Below are positions 9,906 through 19,119 of a DNA stretch of 64,000 nucleotides, in pieces. Position 1 is the stretch's first letter. Every line of letters begins with the position of its first letter. Position numbers and translations under genes: made by a program. The stretch covers positions 27,532 to 91,531 of the forward strand of contig DLHY01000065.1 in the NCBI GenBank assembly GCA_002483445.1. The letters run 5' to 3'. The notes beneath the pieces were generated by a model, which was not told the DNA's origin, searched no databases, and was given only the letters and a program-made list of their open reading frames with translations. This DNA comes from Blastocatellia bacterium UBA7656 (lineage in GTDB: Bacteria; Acidobacteriota; Blastocatellia; UBA7656).

Positions 9906-10195
9906 AGATTCCTGGCTCCTTCGAGGGAAGTATTTTTAGAAGACGCTCAACTTTCAACTAACTGTTCCAAGCGCGGTCAAATTCTACGCCCGTTAGCCCT
10001 CCTGGTTCAAGAGTCGGACAGACGAAAAGCCGCAAAGCACAGCGGTTTTTAGCACGCATAAATATCAAAACAAGCACATAAAATCGGAGCAGATCATCGA
10101 TCCTCAAAGAACTTGATTTATGACTGCGCGCAGTATACCTGCTTCTGAAATCCAGGGTTCCGGCAAAGTAGGTTGACACGGAGAAAATCGAGCAG

Positions 10196-10302
10196 CCTGG
10201 GAGCGCGCGCGGCTCGCGCGCTTGCTTGCGGAGTCAAAACTTTAGGGCTTTCCACAGACTCTACGTTTGAAGCCTTGCGCGCGAGCCGCGCGCGCTCCCA
10301 GG
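10196..10302. repeat. REP-like 26-bp inverted repeat pair
   Basis: A GC-rich 26-bp sequence (10196-10221) is repeated perfectly in inverted orientation at 10277-10302, with 55 bases between. Each arm is itself partly palindromic (alternating gcgcgc). This is the layout of paired REP elements. It occupies the roughly 400-base space between the membrane protein and the next small gene, where no coding sequence is seen. Confidence 0.75.
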
Positions 10303-10311
10303 GCTTTGCTT

Positions 10312-10779
10312 TCATTTACAAAACTCTCGAAGCTTTCGCGCCAGTTGATTCAATTCATACTCGAAGAGAGCCGCGTCTGTGCTGACGATGTAAACCGTGC
10401 TGCGGCATTGAAACCCTATGCGCAATGGAAAAGCTTTATTTTCCTCCGCGCTCATACCGGGCGGCTTTTCCATCAAGCGATTCAGTCGGGCGAGGGCTTC
10501 GCTTTCGCTCGCGTATACTTCTTCCGTTATCGTGAAGCGGTGATAAGTATCCGTGTAACCGGGAACAGGTTTGATGGCTTTGATGCGCCTGACTCGCTTT
10601 GTCTGAAGATTGAACTGCTCTTTTTCCCAATCGCTGGGAGCGACATCTTCGCTTTGACGGATCGAATATCCGAGTGATCTGAAGATCGAATCTTTGATCT
10701 GAACATTGGACGCGAGAGAGGTCGGGAAAGCCGCGACAGCCGCGATTGCGATCAAGAGGAGTCTTTGACGTACAACCAT
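10312..10779 (-). CDS. Hypothetical secreted protein
   Basis: A 155-residue protein with an N-terminal hydrophobic signal segment (LLLIAIAAVAAFPTSLAS) and a mixed alpha/beta mature part holding two cysteines near the C-terminus. I recognise no family. It lies downstream of dnaJ on the same strand, but a hairpin between them may separate transcription. Confidence 0.55.
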   Translation of the reverse strand: MVVRQRLLLIAIAAVAAFPTSLASNVQIKDSIFRSLGYSIRQSEDVAPSDWEKEQFNLQTKRVRRIKAIKPVPGYTDTYHRFTITEEVYASESEALARLNRLMEKPPGMSAEENKAFPLRIGFQCRSTVYIVSTDAALFEYELNQLARKLREFCK

Positions 10780-10820
10780 CGGTCAGCCTGTTTGCCTGAA
10801 AGCATGAACATTTGGGGCAT

Positions 10821-10841
10821 CAGCAGGCTGGCAGCCTGCTG
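10821..10841. repeat. Palindromic hairpin downstream of dnaJ
   Basis: A near-perfect inverted repeat (cagcaggctg facing cagcctgctg) lies 13 bases after the dnaJ stop codon. It could be a terminator without a T tract or a dispersed REP-like palindrome. Confidence 0.5.
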
Positions 10842-10853
10842 TACATTGCAGAG

Positions 10854-11954
10854 TCAGCCGAAAATCTTTCCGAGTATTCCGCGATCAATGGCCTCGCCGT
10901 CTTCTTTTTCAAGACGAGCTAATTCTTCGATCAATCGCCGCTGCTCGCGGGTGAGAGATGTGGGGGTGACGACCACCACCTCGACGAACTGATCCCCGCG
11001 GCCGCGACCGCCCAGCACAGGCATTCCCTTCCCTTTCAAACGGAAAACTTTTCCGGTCTGCGTGCCTTCGGGGATGCGAAGCGATTCTTCCCCATCCAAA
11101 GTTCTCACTGCTATCTCAGCCCCCAGGGCGGCCTGAGTGAATGAAACGGGAGCCGTGCAGTACAGGTTCGAGTCACGCCGCTCGAAAAATTCGTGATCGT
11201 GAACGTGTATGACCACGTAGAGATCGCCCTGTGGCGCTCCCGGCTCTCCCGCTTCGCCTTCGTTGGCTATCCTCAGTCGCGAGCCCGTGTCTACGCCCGC
11301 AGGTATCTTGATTTCGAGCTTTCTCTCTTTTTCGACCCTTCCTTCGCCGCGGCAGTTGCGGCACACATCGCGAATGATCCTCCCTGCGCCTCGACAGGTC
11401 GAGCAGGTGCGGCTAACGGAAAAGAAGCCCTGTTGATAGCGCACCTGTCCCGCGCCCGCGCAGGTCGTGCATTTCGTGGGCTGAGACCCGGCAGCCGCGC
11501 CGCTGCCCTTGCACACGTCGCAGGTTTCAAGCCTCGGAACGCGAATCTTCGTCTTGAGTCCCGTGGCAGCTTCTTCGAGCGAGATTTCAATATCGTATCT
11601 GAGGTCTGATCCGCGGCGTGGGCCTCGCCGACGACCAGTCTGATTGAAGATATCGCCGAAGCCGAACATATCGAATATGTCTTCGAACCCGGCAAATCCC
11701 TGCCCTGCGCCCTGTCCCGCGCTCGCTCCCACGCCCGCATGTCCGTAACGGTCATAGCGCGCTCGCAGATCGGGCGAAGACAACACCTGATAAGCTTCGG
11801 CCAGCTCTTTGAATTTTTCTTCCGCTTCCTTGTCGCCGGGGTTTTTATCAGGATGGTAGGTAAGGGCGAGTCGGCGATAAGCCTGTTTGAGTTCCTGTTC
11901 GTTGGCGCTGCGCCCGACGCCGAGGATTTCGTAATAGTCTCTTTTCCCACTCAA
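10854..11954 (-). CDS. dnaJ: Chaperone protein DnaJ
   Basis: Full-length Hsp40 (366 residues) that stimulates DnaK ATPase and delivers unfolded clients. Domains are the J domain (residues 1-70, HPD in YHPDKNP), a Gly/Phe-rich linker (GFAGFEDIFDMFGFGDIF) and four zinc-binding CxxCxGxG repeats (CDVCKGSG, CTTCAGAG, CSTCRGAG, CRNCRGEG). The C-terminal client-binding region follows. The only start that fits the J domain is TTG at 11954 (reading SGKRDYYEILG after the initiator), with agggaa upstream. It is last in the order hrcA-grpE-dnaK-dnaJ. Confidence 0.96.
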   Translation of the reverse strand: MSGKRDYYEILGVGRSANEQELKQAYRRLALTYHPDKNPGDKEAEEKFKELAEAYQVLSSPDLRARYDRYGHAGVGASAGQGAGQGFAGFEDIFDMFGFGDIFNQTGRRRGPRRGSDLRYDIEISLEEAATGLKTKIRVPRLETCDVCKGSGAAAGSQPTKCTTCAGAGQVRYQQGFFSVSRTCSTCRGAGRIIRDVCRNCRGEGRVEKERKLEIKIPAGVDTGSRLRIANEGEAGEPGAPQGDLYVVIHVHDHEFFERRDSNLYCTAPVSFTQAALGAEIAVRTLDGEESLRIPEGTQTGKVFRLKGKGMPVLGGRGRGDQFVEVVVVTPTSLTREQRRLIEELARLEKEDGEAIDRGILGKIFG

Positions 11955-12033
11955 ATTTCAGTTCCCAGTTCCCTGTAAAATTTTTGTCCGGCCTGCGATT
12001 CGAAGTTGCAGACCGGAAACTGAAAACCGATTA
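11955..12033. repeat. Weak inverted heptamer arms between dnaK and dnaJ
   Basis: The left arm (about 11955-11976) contains two gttccc(a/t) units with seven-base period. The right arm (about 12016-12033) is a diverged inverted version (ggaaact, gaaaacc). No gene lies between the arms. Confidence 0.4.
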
Positions 12034-12042
12034 TAGCAAACT

Positions 12043-13911
12043 CTAGGACAATTCCGACAACGGAGCCGCATCTTCTTCCTTGGGCGAGTTCGGCCCTGCC
12101 GCAAGTCCCGTCGGGCGGAACATCGCGTCGGTGATGAGTCGCGCGGCCTGCTCAAGCTGTTCGAGCGCGACGCGGACTTCCTGCGCGTCGTCCGAGAGCG
12201 CCACACGGCGAGAGGTGTCGAGAGTCGTGCGAACGAATTCCTGATCCGAAGACGAAAGCATCCATCCGAATTCGCCGAACGAGCGAACCGTGTTCTGAAG
12301 CAGACCCTCAAGCCGATTGCGCGTGATGATGACTTCTTTCAATCGTTTGTCGTTTTCGACGTTGCGCCCCGCTTCTTCTATCAGGTCGTAAATCTCGGAA
12401 GCTGACAACCCGGAGGATGGAGTGATTTTCATCGCCTGTTCGAGACCTGTCATCTTGTCGCGCGCTGCGACTGCCACTATGCCGTCGGCGTCGACTTCGA
12501 AGGTGACTTCTACCTGCGGCACTCCGCGCGGCGAGGGCGCGATGCCGACAAGCTCGAACTTGGCGAGCGAGCGATTGCCACTGGCGATTTCGCGCTCGCC
12601 CTGAAGCACGTGAACCTCGACGACCTGCTGATTATCAGCGACCGTAGTGAAGACCAGGCTCTTCTTGGTAGGGATCGTGGAGTTGCGGTCGACGATCTTG
12701 GTGAAGAGTCCGCCGCGCGTCTCGATGCCGAGAGAGAGAGGAATGACATCGAGGAGGATGAGGTCTTTCACGTCGCCCGTCAGCACGCCCGCCTGAATCG
12801 CGGCTCCGATGGCTACGACTTCATCGGGGTTGATTTCAATCGAAGGCTCGCGATTGAATATCTCCCTCACCCGGCTGATGATTATAGGCGAGCGAGTCTG
12901 ACCTCCGACGAGCAGCACTTTGGTGACCTCATCGGGCTTGAGCTTCGCGTCCGCGAGAGCCTTGCGACAAGGATCGACCGTGCGCTCGACCAGATCGCGG
13001 ACGAGGTCTTCGAACTTGGCGCGCGTCAAAGTTTTGTTGAAGTGCTTGGGGCCGGTCGAGTCTGCGGCGATAAACGGCAGGTTGAGTTGCGACTCGGTAG
13101 CCGTCGATAGTTCGCACTTGGCGCGCTCGGCTGCTTCCTTGAGCCGCTGAAGCGCCAATCGGTCTGAGTGAAGATCTATGCCCGTCTCCTGCTGGAAGGT
13201 CTCGATCATCCAGTCGACTATTCGCTGATCGAAGTCTTCTCCGCCCAAAAACGAATCGCCGCAGGTGGAAAGAACTTCGAAGACTCCGTCGCTCATTTCG
13301 AGAATAGAGATATCGAAGGTGCCTCCGCCGAGGTCATAGACGGCGACTTTTTCGTTATCGCGCTTGCCCAGCCCGTAGGCCAGAGCGGCGGCGGTCGGCT
13401 CGTTGAGAATTCGCTGTACGTTGAGACCGGCTATCTTGCCGGCGTCCTTTGTGGCCTGACGCTGGATGTCGTCGAAGTAAGCCGGGACGGTGATGATGGC
13501 TTCGGTCACTTCATCGCCGAGGAATTCTTCGGCTGCGAGTTTCAATCGCTGAAGCAGTATGGCCGATATTTCGGGCGGCGAGTAATCCCGCCCTCGAACG
13601 CGGACGCGGCAATCGCCGTTTGGCGCTTCACTTATCTCGTAGGAACAGACCTGTCGGGCGCGTTCTATTTCCGGCGAGCGGAATTTGCGGCCCATAAGTC
13701 GCTTCACTGCGTAGATGGTATTAGCCGAATTTGTTATGGCCTGACGTTTGGCTATCTGTCCGATGAGTCGTTCGCCTTTTTCGGTAAACGCCACCACCGA
13801 TGGCGTGGTGCGTCCGCCTTCTTTGTTTGGAATAATCTGAGTGACGCCGCCTTCTAGCACGGCCACGCAGGAGTTCGTTGTGCCAAGGTCTATTCCTATT
13901 ACTTTGCCCAT
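12043..13911 (-). CDS. dnaK: Chaperone protein DnaK (Hsp70)
   Basis: A 622-residue Hsp70 that binds and releases unfolded polypeptides in an ATP-driven cycle with DnaJ and GrpE. The nucleotide-binding domain starts at GKVIGIDLGTTNSC and includes AYFDDIQRQATKDAG, VYDLGGGTFDIS and LLVGGQTRSP. The substrate-binding domain starts near LLDVIPLSLGIETRGG, and a helical lid follows. The ATG at 13911 is preferred: gggagga lies upstream, and longer versions add a non-conserved leader. The C-terminus (DAAPLSELS) is shorter than in E. coli and lacks the acidic EEV-type tail. Confidence 0.96.
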   Translation of the reverse strand: MGKVIGIDLGTTNSCVAVLEGGVTQIIPNKEGGRTTPSVVAFTEKGERLIGQIAKRQAITNSANTIYAVKRLMGRKFRSPEIERARQVCSYEISEAPNGDCRVRVRGRDYSPPEISAILLQRLKLAAEEFLGDEVTEAIITVPAYFDDIQRQATKDAGKIAGLNVQRILNEPTAAALAYGLGKRDNEKVAVYDLGGGTFDISILEMSDGVFEVLSTCGDSFLGGEDFDQRIVDWMIETFQQETGIDLHSDRLALQRLKEAAERAKCELSTATESQLNLPFIAADSTGPKHFNKTLTRAKFEDLVRDLVERTVDPCRKALADAKLKPDEVTKVLLVGGQTRSPIIISRVREIFNREPSIEINPDEVVAIGAAIQAGVLTGDVKDLILLDVIPLSLGIETRGGLFTKIVDRNSTIPTKKSLVFTTVADNQQVVEVHVLQGEREIASGNRSLAKFELVGIAPSPRGVPQVEVTFEVDADGIVAVAARDKMTGLEQAMKITPSSGLSASEIYDLIEEAGRNVENDKRLKEVIITRNRLEGLLQNTVRSFGEFGWMLSSSDQEFVRTTLDTSRRVALSDDAQEVRVALEQLEQAARLITDAMFRPTGLAAGPNSPKEEDAAPLSELS

Positions 13912-14035
13912 ATAGGTTTGTCCTCCCACCTTTAACGAGTGCAAACAGGTGTGCAGGTGTAATGAACTATTAGGGGCGGGTTGTTCGCAACAAAGAGTGA
14001 CAAACAGTGTTCAGAGTTTGCCGCTCTTCGTTTTT

Positions 14036-14881
14036 TCAATCTTCGGGGGTGGAGGCCACTTTAACTTTCGCCGGACGAAGCAGCTTGTCGCCCAGTTTGT
14101 ATCCCCGTTCGAATTCCGCAATGATCGTATTCTCTTCGTGTTCGTCGGTCAATTCTGTTGCCACCGCTTCATGCACATGCGGATCGAAGGCGCAGCCTAT
14201 TGCTTCGACAGGCTCAAGTCCGAGTTTCGTCAAAATATCCTTGAACTGTTTGTGTATCAGCTCAACTCCGTGGCGAAGTCCGGCGGCGTCTTCGCTGCTC
14301 GCTTCGAGGCTCGAAAGCGCCCTGTCGAAATTATCAATGACCGGCAGCAGTTCCGTTATGATATCGGCGCGGGCGCGATTATAAGTGTCCACCCGGTCGC
14401 GCTCGGTTCGCTTGCGATAGTTTTCAAACTCGGCCTGACGACGCAGCAACTGATCATAGAGCAGAGTCTTGTCGCGGGTCAGCGCATCGATCTGATTCTG
14501 AAAATCGGCTACCGCCAGTCCGCCGTGTTCTTCAATCGCTCTCGTCGCCCCGTTGGTAGGCTGATCCTTTTTCGCAGCAGGTTCGTCGCCTGCTGCAACG
14601 GGCGGATCATTGTAATAATCCTTCAGGGAAGAATCATCCAGTTCGCTCGCGTCAATCACGATGACATCATCGTCTACGATATCATCCGCTTCCGCATCTT
14701 CTTCCGCCTGCGCAACCAGCCGCTCGCCTTCTTCGCTTTCGGAAGATTCCGGTTGCGGGGTTTGAACTTCTTCATCCGAGGAGGCGTCTTCGTCAGCGAA
14801 ATCTATCGCTATGTCTCTCGGACGGTTCTCGCTCTCCTGGTTAGCAGCTGCGCCTTTCATCTCCTGTTCGCCAGTCATCAT
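14036..14881 (-). CDS. grpE: Nucleotide exchange factor GrpE with a long acidic N-terminus
   Basis: A 281-residue GrpE, well above the usual 180-200. The first 120 residues are a low-complexity acidic extension rich in Asp, Glu and Ser. The conserved part follows: a long dimerisation helix (RRQAEFENYRKRTERDR), LLPVIDNFDRALSSLE, and the beta domain with FDPHVHEAVA and GYKLGDKLLRPAKVKV. It accelerates ADP release from DnaK. It lies 31 bases downstream of hrcA and 124 bases upstream of dnaK. What the acidic extension does is not known to me. Confidence 0.93.
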   Translation of the reverse strand: MMTGEQEMKGAAANQESENRPRDIAIDFADEDASSDEEVQTPQPESSESEEGERLVAQAEEDAEADDIVDDDVIVIDASELDDSSLKDYYNDPPVAAGDEPAAKKDQPTNGATRAIEEHGGLAVADFQNQIDALTRDKTLLYDQLLRRQAEFENYRKRTERDRVDTYNRARADIITELLPVIDNFDRALSSLEASSEDAAGLRHGVELIHKQFKDILTKLGLEPVEAIGCAFDPHVHEAVATELTDEHEENTIIAEFERGYKLGDKLLRPAKVKVASTPED

Positions 14882-14912
14882 TATATCCCGGTATCAGTGC
14901 GTTGTAATCAGT

Positions 14913-15971
14913 TTATTGCTGTCCGAGCGTCCGCTCGAACAGTCTGGCTATATAATCCACTATGCCGATCAGTCGATCATAATCGAGTCTGGTCGGCCCG
15001 ACGACTCCCAGGCTTCCGGCCCTCACTCCCGCGTAAAAACAGGGAGAGGCTATTATCGCGCATTCACGCATATCCGTCAGCCGGTTTTCGCTGCCTATTC
15101 GGACGGCGATGGTTTCTCGACGCGAGCTTTCAAGGCACTCGTCGAGAATCTTGACAATGCGGCTTTTCTGCTCAAGCATCTTGAAGACCGCGCGCAGCGA
15201 AGCGGTATCGCCAAAATCCGGCTTGGTCAGCAGATTGGAAGCGCCTTCTATGAAAACATCGGGCTGATCGCTACCTTCGACGCTCGGAGTGCAAAGCAAA
15301 AGGGCGTTGCGCAAAAAGCGATCATAGAGCGCCTCCGCTTCCCTGAGTCTGAGGACAAGCTCATCGCGAATTTCCGAAAGAGTCCAGCCGTGGAAACTTT
15401 CCATCAAATATCTTGCCGTCGAGTTCAACTCGTCCTGGGTGAAGTCCGCATCGAGGCGAATGACTCGATCCTGAACCCTGCCCGCGCTCGAAACCGTTAT
15501 GACCAGAATGCGACTGTCGGGCATTCGGACGAAATTTATGTGCTGGAGGCTTTCTCTCGTTATCGGCGGTGAAATCACTATGCCGATGTTGTCCGAAAGT
15601 CGCGAAAGCATCAGGCTTGCGCGCTCCATAAACCGTTCGGGGCTTATAGGAGTTTCCTCATCGAGCAATCGCTCATTGATGCGCGCCGCGTCTGCCTTTG
15701 AAATTCGCTTGGGATGAATCAGGTTATCGACATAGTAGCGATAGCCCTTATCCGTAGGCACTCGTCCGGCAGAAGTGTGAGGATGAGTCAAATAACCTTC
15801 GCCTTCAAGCTCGGCGCAGGTGTTGCGAATGCTGGCGCTTGAAAGCCTCTCGCTCGATTTTTCCGCAAGAGTAAAAGAGCCGACCGGCTGACCTGTAGCG
15901 ACGTGCGTTCTCACTATTGTTGCGAGCAGCTCTTTTTTGCGGTTGTCGAAAACCAAACCGCTCTTCCTCAT
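14913..15971 (-). CDS. hrcA: Heat-inducible transcription repressor HrcA
   Basis: A 352-residue repressor of class I heat-shock genes. It has an N-terminal winged helix (ATIVRTHVATGQPVGSFTLAE, SSASIRNTCAELEGEGYLTHPHTSAGRVPTDKGYRYYVD) and a GAF-like and dimerisation region ending in the typical VVGPTRLDYDRLIGIVDYIA. It is first of the hrcA-grpE-dnaK-dnaJ group. HrcA normally binds the CIRCE inverted repeat, but I could not find a good CIRCE upstream of hrcA or dnaK. Confidence 0.95.
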   Translation of the reverse strand: MRKSGLVFDNRKKELLATIVRTHVATGQPVGSFTLAEKSSERLSSASIRNTCAELEGEGYLTHPHTSAGRVPTDKGYRYYVDNLIHPKRISKADAARINERLLDEETPISPERFMERASLMLSRLSDNIGIVISPPITRESLQHINFVRMPDSRILVITVSSAGRVQDRVIRLDADFTQDELNSTARYLMESFHGWTLSEIRDELVLRLREAEALYDRFLRNALLLCTPSVEGSDQPDVFIEGASNLLTKPDFGDTASLRAVFKMLEQKSRIVKILDECLESSRRETIAVRIGSENRLTDMRECAIIASPCFYAGVRAGSLGVVGPTRLDYDRLIGIVDYIARLFERTLGQQ

Positions 15972-16095
15972 AGCATGTTCTTAAGGGGCAGACCTCGATT
16001 GGAACTCCGAGGCTAACTTACCACCCCACCTCCACCCTGTCAATAATAATGACCTGAAAGGGTCACTATCAAGCGGCTCGATAATAATTGTCACT

Positions 16096-18939
16096 CTAAT
16101 AGTTGTCATAAGGGTCGCGCCTCGACTTCTTTCCGCGCCTGCGACCGCCTCGCCCGCCGCCAAGCTGCGAGAACTGATCAGTCCCGAAACTTCCGAGTCC
16201 GGCAAGCGTGAAGGTGAACGAAAAGGCGCTCTCGCTTCTAAGCCCCGCCTTGAATGTGTTGTAGTTGAATTGCAATCCGCAACAGTCCCATTGATAGCCG
16301 ACAAAGCTGCGCGTGTTTCTCAATCGCCCGTTCGATATCTCGTCGCCCTGGAAGCGATCCGTGAAATCATAACCTATGCGCGCCCCGCCGTAGAACCCGC
16401 GCGTCTCGTCTCCATACTGAAACGTCGTCGTAAGCTGATTGCCAGCAAAAGTACCCGGCTCGAACACATTCGGCGAAAGATCGATCCTTCGCGACAGGTT
16501 ATAGCTCGCCGAGACAGTGAATTTCTCCGCCCCCACTCCTCCGCCCACCGTGAGATTGCGCACCGCCTTGTCTTCCGATCCGATGTCCATCCTGATATCG
16601 GCGAACGTAAGCGATAGCGGGCGATAACGGATTTCCACATGAGCCGGAGAAAAACTCCTCGCCCTCCCTCCGAAGGTGAACCCGGACAGAGTGTTGATCG
16701 GATAAAACTGATTGCGACGGCCTTCCGCAAGCGCGCCTCCGAAAGTGCGGTCGAAGAAATATTTCTGCGCGACTTTGACAGTCAGAAACTCATACGCCTG
16801 AACAGGCGAGGTGTCTTCTGCTTCATCCTCATCTTCCTGATCAGATTTGTCTGCCCGCTTCTGCTCTTTCTGACGGCCCAACTCGGCCTGCTCGCCTGTT
16901 TCGAGCTTCTGCTTTTTCGCTTCAATCTGCTCAGGCGTTTCGCTTTTGGCCTCAGCGCCTTCTTTTTTTCCCTTCCTTTTCTTCTTCTCCTGATCAGGTT
17001 TCACAGTGTCGGTTTCATCATCAGACTGATCGCGCTGACGTCGCCTTCGACGACCTATCTCGGAAGCGCGCCGCGTGATGAAGAAGCGGTTGACCAGCGC
17101 ATATTCGAATTCATTTGTGTTAGCCACCGCGTCGCGCTCGTCAAAGCGGATGATCCGGTTGAACTGGTCGCCTATTCCCCGGATCAATCGATATGTGATG
17201 TAAGGCTCTATGAGGTGCTTGAACCGTCGAGACCCGTCTTCACGCTGAAAAACTTTTTCGAGCGCGGGCGGGCGTATATCTACGGCCATCTCGAAGTAGC
17301 GACGCGACAGATTGTCAGGCGTGATTGGATTGAACTGGCTGCGATCAAACAGTTGCACATCCGGGTTGAATTCCACGCGCGTCGGGTCGAGTCTCGGATC
17401 GACGGGCAGCAGGGCGAACTTCTGCGGGTCGAATGAAGGCACGAGCGGATCGCGACTATTAGAATAAAAAGTCTCGCGCGCCGTGACAGTAGGTGTGATC
17501 GCTATGCCTGCAAACGTGGCCAGAGGAACGGTGACTTTCGCCTGAAGGTCGAGCCGCTGAACCGCAGCCGGAGTTACCAGCACTACATTGTCGTCTACGA
17601 CTTCTTCGCGCTTCAGTGCGCCGAGGCTTGCATCGAGCGAAAAATAAATCGGAAGCCGTTCGATCACGCGACGCGGATAGAGGGTCATATCGAGTTGCGG
17701 AAGCTGGCGGATTTTTATATCGAAGTTTTCGCCCGTGCGCGGCGGTAGCTCCGGGTTCTGATCTGCGTCCGGGCGGAAGAGCGTCGTCCGCTCATTGGCC
17801 ATCAGAAAATGGAAACTGAAATCCCGCGTGTTGTTGTTGACATAGAAAGTAGACTCGCGGCGCGGGTCTATGACCTGACTGATGTCGTCGGAAAAGACCT
17901 GGCGAAAAGGGAGACTCGTCACAAAAGACACATTGCCCACGGCGAGCCACCCCTTTGGAAGATACTGCACGGCGTCGGCGACGAAAGCCGTTCCGCCCTG
18001 ATCCGTACCCGGCTCGCCGAACAAACGGTCTTTGACCGTAAACATTCCGAGCCGCATATAAGACCGCTCATCGGTCTGCGCGCGAAACTCCGCGCCGAAT
18101 CCCAGCCCTCGCGCCGTGTAGATATCGTTTCGAATAGTTATGTCGGCTGATTGTCCGAGAGTCTGGTAGTAAGCGGTTTTGAAAGTGCGCCCTTTTTGAT
18201 TCGAAGTCCCGGTCGTAGGTATTAGAAATCCGCTCTTGCGCTCATTGCTCGTCGCCGGTATCCAGGCATAAGGCAGATAAAAAGCGGGCAGTCCCTTGAC
18301 GCGAAAAGTGGCATTATGAAGTATGAGGCGGTCGTCCTTTTTAAGCTCGGCCCGCTTGACGGTGAAAGTCCATTTCGGAACAGTGTCTTCGCAGGCGGTC
18401 ACGCTCGCTTCGTAAAGCTCGTAAGTGTCAGGGCCGGTCTTTTCGACCCTATCGGCGACGAAGTAAATGTAATCGCCCGTCTGCGTGCGATTTGTAAATC
18501 CGGTGGTCTCCCAGAAAGTGCCGCGGCGCGAGTTCCAGTTGATTTCGGCTCTACGGGCGGTGACGCGCTGATTTTCTCCCTGATCGAATATGACATTGCC
18601 TTCGGCGACCATATCGCCCGTGACCTGGTTATAAGTGGCGCGGTCGGCCTGAAGCCGCATATCCTCAAGCACAGCGTTGACGTAGCCCGTGGCTGAAAGT
18701 ATGTCGCCGTTTTTCGTTTGATTGTCGGATTCGATCACGACCGCATCGGCGGGGGATGGCTTTGAATCCTTTGTGTTGGGAAGTCCTCCGTCGTCGTCAG
18801 CGCGATCTCTGCGATCTTTCTTTTTTGTTTTTTTCTCTGATTCCTGCGGAAGCTGATCTACGAGCGCGAAAACGGATTCCGACAGAAGCGCAACGAGGAG
18901 CAGGCCGCAGAGCGCCGCAGAGAGCGTCTTTGATAACAC
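16096..18939 (-). CDS. lptD: LPS-assembly outer membrane protein LptD
   Basis: A 947-residue outer-membrane protein that, with LptE, inserts lipopolysaccharide into the outer leaflet. It has a signal segment (SAALCGLLLVALLSESVFA), then a charged linker. The OstA/LptA-like jellyroll domain follows (ADRATYNQVTGDMVAEGNV, ARRAEINWNSRRGTF), then a long beta-barrel region including LPAFYLPYAWIPA and RKSGFLIPTTG. The barrel is interrupted at about residues 640-725 by a very charged low-complexity Lys/Glu/Asp insert, unusual for LptD. The start is GTG with ggagg about 12 bases upstream. Its presence supports an LPS-bearing Gram-negative cell. Confidence 0.9.
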   Translation of the reverse strand: MLSKTLSAALCGLLLVALLSESVFALVDQLPQESEKKTKKKDRRDRADDDGGLPNTKDSKPSPADAVVIESDNQTKNGDILSATGYVNAVLEDMRLQADRATYNQVTGDMVAEGNVIFDQGENQRVTARRAEINWNSRRGTFWETTGFTNRTQTGDYIYFVADRVEKTGPDTYELYEASVTACEDTVPKWTFTVKRAELKKDDRLILHNATFRVKGLPAFYLPYAWIPATSNERKSGFLIPTTGTSNQKGRTFKTAYYQTLGQSADITIRNDIYTARGLGFGAEFRAQTDERSYMRLGMFTVKDRLFGEPGTDQGGTAFVADAVQYLPKGWLAVGNVSFVTSLPFRQVFSDDISQVIDPRRESTFYVNNNTRDFSFHFLMANERTTLFRPDADQNPELPPRTGENFDIKIRQLPQLDMTLYPRRVIERLPIYFSLDASLGALKREEVVDDNVVLVTPAAVQRLDLQAKVTVPLATFAGIAITPTVTARETFYSNSRDPLVPSFDPQKFALLPVDPRLDPTRVEFNPDVQLFDRSQFNPITPDNLSRRYFEMAVDIRPPALEKVFQREDGSRRFKHLIEPYITYRLIRGIGDQFNRIIRFDERDAVANTNEFEYALVNRFFITRRASEIGRRRRRQRDQSDDETDTVKPDQEKKKRKGKKEGAEAKSETPEQIEAKKQKLETGEQAELGRQKEQKRADKSDQEDEDEAEDTSPVQAYEFLTVKVAQKYFFDRTFGGALAEGRRNQFYPINTLSGFTFGGRARSFSPAHVEIRYRPLSLTFADIRMDIGSEDKAVRNLTVGGGVGAEKFTVSASYNLSRRIDLSPNVFEPGTFAGNQLTTTFQYGDETRGFYGGARIGYDFTDRFQGDEISNGRLRNTRSFVGYQWDCCGLQFNYNTFKAGLRSESAFSFTFTLAGLGSFGTDQFSQLGGGRGGRRRGKKSRRDPYDNY

Positions 18940-19010
18940 TGAATCGATAACCTCCGCCTTGCAGGTAGAGCAATGCGGATACTAGCACGCGCTTTGAAAG
19001 GCGGGCAACT

Positions 19011-19111
19011 AAGGCAAAAGTAAAAAGGCAAAAGGCAAAAGTTGAAAAACCGTTTCGACTATCCTCAAATAGCCTTATACTGCGCGAATTTCTGTTTTTG
19101 CCTTTTGCCTT
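19011..19111. repeat. Inverted heptamer arrays without a gene between
   Basis: The left array at 19011-19041 repeats aaggcaa with seven-base period. The right array at 19094-19111 is its reverse complement (ttttgcc units). About 50 bases lie between the arms. It fills the space between lptD and the upstream AAA+ gene. Confidence 0.7.
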
Positions 19112-19119
19112 GTCGTCGA

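Noticed and set aside
15972..16095. CIRCE operator upstream of hrcA
   Set aside because: A ttagcctc...cgagg segment is present, but the half-sites and 9-base spacing do not match.
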